Assembly: GCA_030830305.1 (NCBI GenBank)
Contig: JAURNI010000017.1
Location: 1-37,800 of the forward strand
Length of the DNA: 37,800 nt
Source: Alphaproteobacteria bacterium
GTDB taxonomy: Bacteria; Pseudomonadota; Alphaproteobacteria; Rickettsiales; Deianiraeaceae
Reading direction: 5' to 3'
Part shown: piece after piece, positions 1 through 8,503 of the stretch
How the letters are laid out: each line of letters opens with the position of its first letter
Numbering within the stretch: the stretch's first letter is position 1
Position numbers and translations under genes: made by a program
Notes under the pieces: generated by a model
Databases searched by the model: none
What the model saw: the letters and a program-made list of their open reading frames with translations, nothing else
What the model was told of the DNA's origin: nothing

Positions 1-61
1 AGTGGTAGAACTTCAGCCTTCCAAGCTGACCGTGTCGGTTCGATTCCGATCACCCGCTCCA
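1..61 (+). tRNA. tRNA-Gly (anticodon TCC), 5' end truncated by window edge
   Basis: Anticodon arm TCAGC-CTTCCAA-GCTGA gives TCC; T-arm GTCGGTTCGATTCCGAT; 3' acceptor strand CACCCGC + T + encoded CCA (59-61). Confidence 0.9.
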
Positions 62-113
62 TAAATTTGCTGAATTGCTATGTAACTAACTAAACAAACT
101 AAAATTTCCCAAC

Positions 114-797
114 ATGATCTACAAAATAGCCGCATTCAGTTTATCTGATAGTTATAAATATGGTAATATATTAGAGCAAATGCTTCGATTGCGTTACAAA
201 GGCTTTATTGTAGAAGAAAAGTATGAAGTTTGCAACTATAGTGGTTTAGAGTTTGATCAATATGATAATCCGTACGCCAAATATTTATTAATTCTTAAGG
301 GTGATCAAGCAATAGCATGTGCACGATTAAACAGAACTGATTTTGCCTATAACATTGGTGGTGTAGGTGTTTCGTATATGGCAAAAGATTTATGGGGGAA
401 GCAAATTCCTGGTAATTATTTACTTAATAATTCCAATACTTATGAACTTACAAGGCTTTATGTTTGTTCATCACTTGAAACGAAAGAAAGGGCAATTGTG
501 ACTCGTTTTATTGTTGGTGCCTTATATGTGTATTCTCTCAACTTAGAAGTATCGAAGTGGTTGTTTGTAACACACCAGTCGTTGCTTAATGTTGCCGGCA
601 AACTTGGAATGACAATTCCGTTCGCTATTAACATAGTGGTACCAAATTTCCTAAATCAAAAATTTGCATGCGTTGATATTCAATATGAAAAATTGGATTT
701 AATTATGAATAATGTACATTTTTCTACAAAGCCCGATCTAGCAAGATTTGCTTACGATTGTAATCTTCTTACCGAAAGAAAGCAGAAAGTTGCCTAG
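114..797 (+). CDS. LuxI-family acyl-homoserine-lactone synthase-like protein
   Basis: 227 aa. Pattern RYKGF (R-x3-F), EFDQYDNPYAKYLLI (E-x-D-x-[FY]-D then YLL), ACARLNRT (R) and ELTRLYV (E-[LS]-[ST]-R-[FL]-x-V) in the order and spacing of autoinducer synthases. Confidence 0.65.
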   Translation: MIYKIAAFSLSDSYKYGNILEQMLRLRYKGFIVEEKYEVCNYSGLEFDQYDNPYAKYLLILKGDQAIACARLNRTDFAYNIGGVGVSYMAKDLWGKQIPGNYLLNNSNTYELTRLYVCSSLETKERAIVTRFIVGALYVYSLNLEVSKWLFVTHQSLLNVAGKLGMTIPFAINIVVPNFLNQKFACVDIQYEKLDLIMNNVHFSTKPDLARFAYDCNLLTERKQKVA

Positions 798-799
798 GG

Positions 800-1228
800 T
801 TATAGTAGTTCCGGACAAGCTTGTGTAATGATTTGTGATGTTGTTTTTGTTGATACATCTCCTTGGTGCTCGTCATAAACATGTACAGCGCGAGGAAGTA
901 GTAAAATAGCTACATTTTTTGCTCCAAAGACAAGTCCAAGAGCAATACCAATTGTTACAATAATTTGCCATGTAATTTTCGCCATGAAAAGCATAATGCC
1001 GATTGCAAAAATTGCAACAGCAGCGATAACTCTGGCAATTCTTCCATTTAAAATTAAAATTAATGTACATAAAGCATTTACGAGCTCAGACTGGCCCTCA
1101 ACTCTTCCTTGTTCATTAATTTGTGTGGGGTTTACAGATTCAATGTTATCAGATGTTGATGTTTCCGCGAACACCGTGGAGCTAAAAAGCAGCAAAAAAG
1201 CAAGAAATAAGCTTTGAAATGTTTTCAT
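800..1228 (-). CDS. virB2: VirB2/TrbC-like T4SS pilin subunit
   Basis: 142 aa: signal peptide, short periplasmic stretch, then two hydrophobic helices (LCTLILILNGRIARVIAAVAIFAIGIMLFMAKITWQIIVTIGIALGLVFGAKNVAILLL) typical of VirB2. Confidence 0.75.
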   Translation of the reverse strand: MKTFQSLFLAFLLLFSSTVFAETSTSDNIESVNPTQINEQGRVEGQSELVNALCTLILILNGRIARVIAAVAIFAIGIMLFMAKITWQIIVTIGIALGLVFGAKNVAILLLPRAVHVYDEHQGDVSTKTTSQIITQACPELL

Positions 1229-1311
1229 AAATAAAATGATACTCGTTTTTGCTTAGATAACAGTCATGTTATTGTCAAGTGAAATTCCTAGAGGGACAAC
1301 TTGAAAAAAGC

Positions 1312-1317
1312 TTGACA
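1312..1317 (+). promoter_or_regulatory. Putative -35 (CTTGACA) for SRP RNA-dnaX
   Basis: TTGACA about 30 nt before the predicted SRP RNA 5' end. Confidence 0.5.
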
Positions 1318-1344
1318 ATATTTTTTAAAGAACGCATGCAGAGT

Positions 1345-1432
1345 TTGCACTTGGGTACGCTTTTAAGCTCAATTGGCTAGGGCGGAAACGCAGCAACCTA
1401 AGTTTTTGGCGTAGGTCAAGTGCATTTGTTTT
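1345..1432 (+). ncRNA. ffs: Signal recognition particle RNA (4.5S, small bacterial type); ends approximate
   Basis: Domain IV core GG-CTAGG-GCG-GAAA-CGC-AGCAA-CC (compare E. coli GGU-CAGG-UCC-GGAA-GGA-AGCAG-CC); distal stems GCACTTG(1347-1353)/CAAGTGC(1417-1423) and TACGC(1356-1360)/GCGTA(1409-1413). Position directly upstream of dnaX is common in alphaproteobacteria. Confidence 0.82.
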
Positions 1433-1442
1433 TTCAAAAAAA

Positions 1443-2582
1443 ATGTCCTATGTTGTTCTTGCAAGAAAATATCGTCCTCAGAATTTTTCACAGTTGAAAG
1501 GTCAGGTTGTACTTGTACAAACAATTACAAATGCTTTTTTAAATCACAAACTACATCATGCTTACTTATTAACGGGCATTCGTGGCATTGGAAAGACAAC
1601 AACTGCAAGAATTATTGCAAAGACTCTTAACTGTTCAAACTTAAAAAACATAGAAAACAACTTAATTCCATGCGAAGAATGTGCAAACTGTCTTTCTGTT
1701 AAAAATAGTTCTCACCCTGATATTCTTGAGTTTGACGCTGCTAGTCATACAGGTATTGAAGATATTAAAAACATGCTTGATGGAGTGAGTTATTCCCCCG
1801 CACTTGGAAAATATCGTGTTTTTATTGTAGATGAAATTCACATGCTTTCAACAAAGGCTTTTAATTCTCTTTTAAAAACACTTGAAGAGCCACCGGCAAA
1901 TGTTATTTTTATTTTTGCAACAACCGAAATTCAAAAGGTTCCCGTAACAATACTTTCTCGTTGCCAAAAGTTTACCTTAATGCCTCTTCCGATAGAAGAA
2001 ATGTGTGACCATCTTACTTCTGTTGCGAATCTTGAAAAAATTAAAATTACCAAGGAAGCCCTTGGTTTAATTGCGGTAAAATCCGGGGGATCCGTGCGTG
2101 ATGCTCTTTCAATACTTGACCAAGCCTCAATGAGAACATCAAACGCAGAAATTACTAAAGATGCAGTTCAAAAAATGCTAAGTATTGTTTCTAAGGGTGA
2201 AATTGAAAAGCTTTACGGTAGTGTTACAAGTGCACAAACAACAGAGGTTCTTTCAATGTTAAGACAAATTAAAGCACAAGGTGTCAGCGAGACATCCATC
2301 TTAGAGGAGTTTCTGGAATACCTCTATGAGCAAATACAGAAAAGAATTCAAAATAATGAACATTATTCAAATCTTTTAAGGCTTTGGAATATTTTTCTAC
2401 CCGCAACATACGAACTTACTTATGCTTTTAACAAATACGCAATTCTGGAAATTATTTTTATTAAAGCAATGCATGTTTATTCATCTCCTTCCGTAGAAAA
2501 TCTTGTTCATTCAATTGCTGAAAATAAAATTGTGGATATTCTAAAAGAATTTCCTGATGCTTATTTTGAGAAAGTAAACTAA
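1443..2582 (+). CDS. dnaX: DNA polymerase III subunit gamma/tau (short, gamma-like)
   Basis: MSYVVLARKYRPQNFSQLKGQ, Walker A GIRGIGKTTTAR, Zn-binding Cys cluster C..C..C, VDEIHMLS, SRC motif. Confidence 0.93.
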   Translation: MSYVVLARKYRPQNFSQLKGQVVLVQTITNAFLNHKLHHAYLLTGIRGIGKTTTARIIAKTLNCSNLKNIENNLIPCEECANCLSVKNSSHPDILEFDAASHTGIEDIKNMLDGVSYSPALGKYRVFIVDEIHMLSTKAFNSLLKTLEEPPANVIFIFATTEIQKVPVTILSRCQKFTLMPLPIEEMCDHLTSVANLEKIKITKEALGLIAVKSGGSVRDALSILDQASMRTSNAEITKDAVQKMLSIVSKGEIEKLYGSVTSAQTTEVLSMLRQIKAQGVSETSILEEFLEYLYEQIQKRIQNNEHYSNLLRLWNIFLPATYELTYAFNKYAILEIIFIKAMHVYSSPSVENLVHSIAENKIVDILKEFPDAYFEKVN

Positions 2583-4267
2583 AAATTTTTCCTTATTTCA
2601 TTAATTTCATTTTGAATATTGTTTTTTTCCTTTGAAAGAAATAGCATTTTTTGAAAATTATGTTTATTTTGTATAATTTCCTTATTAATTAAAAAGAGCA
2701 TGGAAGAATAATAAAGCAGTTTGTAATAATTTTCAATTTGTTCCCGTGTATTGATTGTTGGAATTGTACTTTCCTTGAGAATTACTTCCAGAAGTGGTTC
2801 TTCAGAAATGTCCTCACCTGTAATAATTAAATTAAAAAGATCTTTTGCTTTTTCGGTTGCAAAATATATTTCATATTCTGTGAGAATATCTTCACATTGT
2901 TTTTGTATTGCATTATAGTGTTGATACACAAATGCAATTGTATTTTCTTCGTAAGGAAGAAGTGTAGAGCTTTGTGGTGGTTGTGCAATAATCTCTACCG
3001 TAGTACTTTTTCTAAACTTTGCTTGGTAAATCTTGTTTCTAAAAAAATGCTTGTAGTGTTGCCACAGTGTTGTTGATGCGTTCTTTTTCAAAATGATATC
3101 AATCTGTTGTTCCAACTTTGTAGTTTGTGATGGATCTTGAAAATTAATATTTTTACTCAATAATTCCCACATGTGTTCATGTAGTGGAATTCTTTTAATT
3201 GTAAGGTTTTTCAATGAACCGCTACCGTACTTTTCTAAGTATTCGTCAGGGTCTTTTGTTCCATGTGGAACGATGAAGCTGAATGATTTTTCAGGAGTCA
3301 TCATTTCAAATAGTAACTCAATTATTCTTTTTTGAGACAAAACCCCCGCGGAATCGCTATCAAGGCAAAATGAAACCTCTTCAAATCTTGAGGTTAATGT
3401 ATGCAAATGTTCTTTTGAAAAAGCGGTCCCCATTTGTGCAACAACACTTTGTATGCCATCTTTGTAAAATGAAATTACATCCATAAACCCTTCGCAGACA
3501 ATCACAAATTTTTCCTTGGTTTTTCTTGCATTATGAAAATTATAAAGAACTTGGCTTTTTTTAAAAAACTCTGTTTCCGGTGAGTTTACATATTTTGCGG
3601 TATTTTCTTCATTATTAAAAATTCTTCCGGAAAATGCAACAACTCTACCAGAGTGTGAGTGGATAGGAAATATTATTCTATTTGCAAAGCGATCAAACAT
3701 TCCGCTTCCATAAGAACTTTGAATACAAACCCCACTTTTTTGGATTTCCTCAACGGAAAACTTCAGTTTTAGAAACTGAAAAAGTCCATCTTTCTGTGTA
3801 CCGCCAAAGCCAATGCAAAATTGATCAATAATACTGTCTGTGATTCCGCGGTTTTTTAAATAATTTAATGCTTTTGGATTGATTTTCAGTTGTTTTTGCA
3901 TAAATTCCATGCTTTGCTGAATGGTATCTAATTTTTTTATCATTTCAGGATTTTGTGGCTCAAATACCGGAATTGGAGTATTTGTAAGTATACAAAGCTC
4001 TTTAATTGCATCAACGAAGTTTAGTGATAAATGTTCTTGTAAGAAAGAAATTGCGTCTCCGTGTACATTACACCCAAAACAGTGGTACACTCCTCTTTCA
4101 TTATTAATATTAAAAGATGGTGTTTTTTCCCTATGAAAGGGACATAGTGCTAAATATTTTCCACCTTTATTAACTACTCTTGTATATTTAGATATTAAGT
4201 CTGAAAGGGTAACTTTTGTCTTAAGTTCACGAATAAAAAATTCGTCCATGAATTCATTTACTTGCAA
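2579..4267 (-). CDS. dnaG: DNA primase
   Basis: Zinc finger CPFHREKTPSFNINNERGVYHCFGC, TOPRIM region VIVCEGFMDVISFYKDG; start may be 4249 (MDEFFIRELK). Confidence 0.95.
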   Translation of the reverse strand: MQVNEFMDEFFIRELKTKVTLSDLISKYTRVVNKGGKYLALCPFHREKTPSFNINNERGVYHCFGCNVHGDAISFLQEHLSLNFVDAIKELCILTNTPIPVFEPQNPEMIKKLDTIQQSMEFMQKQLKINPKALNYLKNRGITDSIIDQFCIGFGGTQKDGLFQFLKLKFSVEEIQKSGVCIQSSYGSGMFDRFANRIIFPIHSHSGRVVAFSGRIFNNEENTAKYVNSPETEFFKKSQVLYNFHNARKTKEKFVIVCEGFMDVISFYKDGIQSVVAQMGTAFSKEHLHTLTSRFEEVSFCLDSDSAGVLSQKRIIELLFEMMTPEKSFSFIVPHGTKDPDEYLEKYGSGSLKNLTIKRIPLHEHMWELLSKNINFQDPSQTTKLEQQIDIILKKNASTTLWQHYKHFFRNKIYQAKFRKSTTVEIIAQPPQSSTLLPYEENTIAFVYQHYNAIQKQCEDILTEYEIYFATEKAKDLFNLIITGEDISEEPLLEVILKESTIPTINTREQIENYYKLLYYSSMLFLINKEIIQNKHNFQKMLFLSKEKNNIQNEINEIRKNF

Positions 4268-4976
4268 TTATGGTTTCTCCACCGATCATTGTTTGTCCTT
4301 TTTCAACGCAAACCTTATAATGTTCTGGAATAAAGACATCAACCCTACTACCAAAACGAATAATTCCGTATCTTTCGCCCGTTTCGTAGTTATCATTTTC
4401 TTTTGCGTAAGAAACTATTCTTCTTGCAATTAGCCCTGCAATTTGGGTCAGTCCAATGTATTCACCGCTTTCTGTTTTTAGAAGTAGAATATTTCTTTCA
4501 TTTTCTTTGCTTGATTTATCAAGGTTTGCATTAAGAAATTTCCCGGCAACATAGCAAGTTTTCTCAACTTCGGCCTTTACCGGAATTCTATTTACATGAA
4601 CATTAAATACATTTAGAAATATACTAATTCTTGTGAATGTGGTGTCTGTGTCAAAATGAAGTTCTTCAGGAAGTTCTTCACCTTTGACAATTGCTGTAAT
4701 TACTCCGTCTGCAGGTGCAACCAAGATTCCTTCCTTCTGTGGAATAACTCGGTGAGGATCTCTAAAAAAGTATATAATCCAAGCTGTAAGAATTAGACAG
4801 ATTGTTCCAAGGAAGGATATTATCCAATAACCGAGAATAGTTGCAATAACACCTAGTAGAATAAAAATATGCCCTTCCTTATGAGTGTTTTTGATGCCAT
4901 CAATTAAAAATATTGCTACGCCTTGTAGTAATTTAAGTATTATATTTAATAAGCCCTTGGAGTCGTCTCTTGACAT
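4254..4976 (-). CDS. psd: Phosphatidylserine decarboxylase
   Basis: FFRDPHRVIPQKEGILVAPADG, FLNVFNVHVNRIP, FGSRVDVFIPEH (serinolysis site region). Confidence 0.9.
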   Translation of the reverse strand: MSRDDSKGLLNIILKLLQGVAIFLIDGIKNTHKEGHIFILLGVIATILGYWIISFLGTICLILTAWIIYFFRDPHRVIPQKEGILVAPADGVITAIVKGEELPEELHFDTDTTFTRISIFLNVFNVHVNRIPVKAEVEKTCYVAGKFLNANLDKSSKENERNILLLKTESGEYIGLTQIAGLIARRIVSYAKENDNYETGERYGIIRFGSRVDVFIPEHYKVCVEKGQTMIGGETIIASK

Positions 4977-5201
4977 ATCCCGATAAATAATTTGTGCAAA
5001 AGTACAGTGTTTAATTATTTCAAGAAATCAAGTTTATTTTTTTGCCTTTAATTTTACACATGTTTTATATATTTGCAGAATACATATCTATTTGATAGTA
5101 TCATAAAGTGGTGTGTGTAAAATCAGTTTTCACATAAACAAAAATACTTGATTTATAAATTACATATATATATTTTAAATTTATATTTTTACTGTTTTTT
5201 T

Positions 5202-5732
5202 ATGAAGTATAAGAAAATTGATTCAAAAGAGCTTAGTCAACAAATACAAAGCGGCTTTTTATCTAAATCCGTCATTGTTGATATTCGTTCTCGTACGGAA
5301 TACGAAGATGGTCATATTAAAGATGCTATTCACATTATACTTCATACCTTTACAGGCAATGAAGCATTCCTTAAAGCCGCAGAAAAGATTTTCATTGTAT
5401 GCAGAATCAGTGATAATTCAATAAAAGCATTTGAAAGATTGCCAAACGATGTAAGGGAAAGGGCATATATTCTTGATGGTGGTATGAAGGCTTGGGAAAT
5501 GAATGGTTTCTTAATACAAAAAACTGTCAAACAAGGAAAATTTTCTGTTATACAGCAAACGCAAATTACTATAGGAGTGATGATTGTATTTTGTTCAATA
5601 CTCGTATTAATTGTAAATAAAATGTTTGCAGTTCTTACATTATTTATTGGAATAAATTTAATGACCGCAGGAATGAGTAATGTTTGTATGTTATTAGAGT
5701 TTATTTCAAAAATGCCATGGAATAAGAAATAA
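5202..5732 (+). CDS. Rhodanese-domain protein with C-terminal DUF2892-like membrane segment
   Basis: VDIRSRTEYEDGHIKDAIHI, CRISDNS (active-site loop region), LDGGMKAWEMNGF, then two hydrophobic helices. ATG at 5202 (MKYKKIDSKEL) used. Confidence 0.75.
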   Translation: MKYKKIDSKELSQQIQSGFLSKSVIVDIRSRTEYEDGHIKDAIHIILHTFTGNEAFLKAAEKIFIVCRISDNSIKAFERLPNDVRERAYILDGGMKAWEMNGFLIQKTVKQGKFSVIQQTQITIGVMIVFCSILVLIVNKMFAVLTLFIGINLMTAGMSNVCMLLEFISKMPWNKK

Positions 5733-5737
5733 TCTTT

Positions 5738-6457
5738 CTAAACAAAAGATTCACCAAGGTAATATTTTCTTGTTTCTTCATGTGCAAGAATTTCTTCTTG
5801 CGTGCCTTCAGTTAAAACTCTTCCTTCGTAGATTATATAAGTGCGGTTTGTAATTTTAAGAGTTTCGCGAACATTGTGGTCTGTGATTATCACTCCAATA
5901 TTTTTTGATGTTAAGTGTTTTATAAGATTATTAATATCAATCACCGAAACAGGGTCTACACCCGCAAATGGTTCGTCTAAAAAGACAAATTTTGGATTAA
6001 GTGCAAGCAATCTTGCAATTTCAAGCCTTCTTCTTTCGCCGCCTGAAAGAGAAATGGAGCTTTGTTTCCTAAGGTGTTCAATGTGGAATTCCTCTAAAAG
6101 TTCATTTAATTTTTGTTTGCGCATAGTTTTATCTTTTTGCACAAGTTCTAAAATTGCCATAATGTTATCCTCAACATTTAAACCTCGAAAAATTGATGGT
6201 TCTTGTGGTAGGTAGCCAATTCCAAGACTTCCTCTTTCATGCATGGGAAGATGAGTAATGTCTTTGCCGTCAAGTGTAATACTACCGTTATTTGGGCGAG
6301 TAATTCCGATAATCATGTAAAATGAGGTTGTTTTTCCGGCACCATTTGGCCCAAGAATTCCAACGACCTCACCTGTATTTATTTCCAAATTCAAGCCCTT
6401 CACAACGTGTTTTCTGCCATAGAACTTCTGCAAGTTTTTTACTACAATTTTAGACAT
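5738..6457 (-). CDS. lptB: LPS export ABC transporter ATP-binding protein
   Basis: GPNGAGKTTSFYMIIG, LSGGERRRLEIARLL, FLDEPFAGVDP, ITDHNVRETL. Confidence 0.93.
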   Translation of the reverse strand: MSKIVVKNLQKFYGRKHVVKGLNLEINTGEVVGILGPNGAGKTTSFYMIIGITRPNNGSITLDGKDITHLPMHERGSLGIGYLPQEPSIFRGLNVEDNIMAILELVQKDKTMRKQKLNELLEEFHIEHLRKQSSISLSGGERRRLEIARLLALNPKFVFLDEPFAGVDPVSVIDINNLIKHLTSKNIGVIITDHNVRETLKITNRTYIIYEGRVLTEGTQEEILAHEETRKYYLGESFV

Positions 6458-6759
6458 TAGTAGAAATCATAAGAGTTTTTATTGTTAAATTGTAACCTGT
6501 TTTTGCATTTGGTAAAATTTGCCTGCTTGTTAATAAACATTTCAATTAAAAGAGGCTCTTTTAAGCAAACTGCATATGCAATTCCATGAATTCCTGCCGC
6601 AATAATAACAACTTTGAAATCTGACCGCATAACGAAGTAGATCATGCTAATCATCATGTTCACAAGAACATAAGTATATGTTACACCAAACACCATCGGT
6701 GGACGGGTAAGTCCCCCAAAGAGTAAATCAACAGTAACATAGCCAGTTTTCTTCGCCAT
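6457..6759 (-). CDS. virB3: T4SS protein VirB3
   Basis: 100 aa; LLFGGLTRPPMVFGVTYTYVLVN with two hydrophobic segments, typical VirB3/TrbD; TAATG overlap with lptB. Confidence 0.8.
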   Translation of the reverse strand: MAKKTGYVTVDLLFGGLTRPPMVFGVTYTYVLVNMMISMIYFVMRSDFKVVIIAAGIHGIAYAVCLKEPLLIEMFINKQANFTKCKNRLQFNNKNSYDFY

Positions 6760-6895
6760 TCTTTAAACAAGAAGAATTTTCCCAAAACGGTTATAAATTA
6801 AGAATTTTGGGATGTCAAGGGTAAGGTTTTTCTTGACTTTTTGGAATAGTTATATAAAAGATAACCCACTTTTAGTGGGAATTTATGTTTTGCGT

Positions 6896-7132
6896 ATGTC
6901 TATAAGGAGATTGGATGCAGAGGTTGGTAAAATGACCTTGGAATTTGATAATGGTGATAAAGAAAAGTTTGAACAACTAATGCAGAATTGGAGATTTAAA
7001 GATGAACAGTCTTTAATTAGATTTGCGATGAGTGTAATGTTGCTAACCATAGACCAAACGGTAACCATTACAACTGACGATGGAGATCAAAAAGTAAAGC
7101 CTGCAAATGATTTTTTAATTCATACAAAATGA
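6896..7132 (+). CDS. Hypothetical protein, first gene of a coupled pair (start uncertain)
   Basis: ORF 6812..7132; ATG at 6896 gives MSIRRLDAEVGKMTLEFDNGDKEKFEQLMQNWRFKDEQSLIRFAMSVML; stop overlaps next start (ATGA at 7129). Confidence 0.6.
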   Translation: MSIRRLDAEVGKMTLEFDNGDKEKFEQLMQNWRFKDEQSLIRFAMSVMLLTIDQTVTITTDDGDQKVKPANDFLIHTK

Positions 7133-7443
7133 GTGACGAATTTGATCCAAAGCGAGCAATAGAAGGTATCAATAATACACTCAATTCATCAGATCGTTTT
7201 GCACAATTACTTGAGCGTACATTGCGAGAGTCCAAAATTGCAGATAAGTCTATACGCAAAATTATTATTGAATTACTAAAAGAAGATAAAAATTGTAGAA
7301 CTGAAGTGGAAAAAATTCTCAGAGAATATGATAAGCAAGAGAATATTAGATTGTGGAGAAGTGCAATAGGTAAGGTGATGTTTGCAGGATGGAGTATACT
7401 TCTGTTGGTTGTTCCAGTTGTAGTACAACACTACTTCAAGTAA
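7129..7443 (+). CDS. Hypothetical small protein with C-terminal transmembrane helix
   Basis: 104 aa; C-terminal GKVMFAGWSILLLVVPVVVQHYF; ATGA overlap with upstream gene. Confidence 0.6.
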   Translation: MSDEFDPKRAIEGINNTLNSSDRFAQLLERTLRESKIADKSIRKIIIELLKEDKNCRTEVEKILREYDKQENIRLWRSAIGKVMFAGWSILLLVVPVVVQHYFK

Positions 7444-7471
7444 ATAAAAACCCTTGATTTTTATTTTCCAT

Positions 7472-7487
7472 TGTTCCACATGAAACA
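7472..7487. promoter_or_regulatory. Possible parS-like site
   Basis: TGTTCCACATGAAACA compared with TGTTNCACGTGAAACA (one mismatch to the N-containing consensus, two to TGTTTCACGTGAAACA). Confidence 0.3.
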
Positions 7488-7509
7488 CATGAATATTTTA
7501 TTGTAAGTT

Positions 7510-8430
7510 ATGTCCGTAGTAGCAGATTTAAACCTTCTAAAACAATTAAGAGAAGCCGTGGGTGCAGGGCTTGGAGATTGCAAAAAAGCCCTAGTTGAAA
7601 CAAATAATAATTTTGATGAAGCAGTAAATTGGCTTCGTAAAAAAGGTATGGCTTCTGCCGCTAAAAAAGCAGATAGAGTTGCATCTGAGGGACTTGTTGG
7701 TATTAATGTGCAGGGTAATCAAGGGATTGTGCTTGAATTAAATTCTGAAACAGATTTTGTTGCAAAAAACACAAACTTTCAAGAATTACTTAAAAAACTT
7801 CTTGCTGTTGCAATTAATGCAAGCTCTTTGGAAGAATTAAATGCTTTAAAACTTGATGGTACTACAGTTGCAGAAAAAGTTGCGGAAAGTTCTGGGATTA
7901 TTGGTGAAAAACTTGAACTTCGTCGTTTTCAAAAAGTTTCAGTTAAAAATGGTGTTATTGCAAGCTACATTCACACAAGTGAAGTTGAAAATACAGGAAA
8001 AACCTGTGTTCTTTTAGGGGTGGAATCTGACTGTTCAAATAAAGAGATTCTTCTTGAGCTTGGCAGAAAACTTTGTATGCAAGCAGCAGCAATGAAACCT
8101 CAGTATTTAAAAACAACAGAAGTTCCTGCATCAATTCTTGAAAATGAAAAAGCAATTGCAAGGGAACAGTTGCTTGCTCAAAAAAAGCCTGAAGCCGTTA
8201 TTGAAAAAATTCTTGAAGGTAAAGTTGCAAAATTTTATGAAGACAACGTTCTTCTTAACCAAATTTTTGTAATGGATAGCAAAAAAACAATTACAGACGT
8301 TGTAAAAGAAGCAGAAAAGACGCTCAATACAAAAATTGTGTTCACAAGCCTTGCATTATTTAAACTTGGTGAAGGTGTTGCTAAGAAAGAGGAAAACTTT
8401 GCAGATGAAGTAGCAAAAATGGCAAAATAG
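7510..8430 (+). CDS. tsf: Translation elongation factor Ts
   Basis: LLKQLREAVGAGLGDCKKALVETNNNFDEAVNWLRKKGMASAAKKADRVASEG; ELNSETDFVAKN. Confidence 0.97.
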   Translation: MSVVADLNLLKQLREAVGAGLGDCKKALVETNNNFDEAVNWLRKKGMASAAKKADRVASEGLVGINVQGNQGIVLELNSETDFVAKNTNFQELLKKLLAVAINASSLEELNALKLDGTTVAEKVAESSGIIGEKLELRRFQKVSVKNGVIASYIHTSEVENTGKTCVLLGVESDCSNKEILLELGRKLCMQAAAMKPQYLKTTEVPASILENEKAIAREQLLAQKKPEAVIEKILEGKVAKFYEDNVLLNQIFVMDSKKTITDVVKEAEKTLNTKIVFTSLALFKLGEGVAKKEENFADEVAKMAK

Positions 8431-8503
8431 CTTATTGGGTAGCTTTGCGCTCTTTTTGTATGAAAGTTGCCCTTCAAATTAAAAAGTTTTCTTCATTGTA
8501 CCT

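Noticed and set aside
984-1217. 77-aa ORF opposite virB2
   Set aside because: Antisense to a convincing VirB2 with no coding signal of its own.
5841-6215. 124-aa ORF antisense to lptB
   Set aside because: Shadow ORF of a well-supported ABC ATPase.
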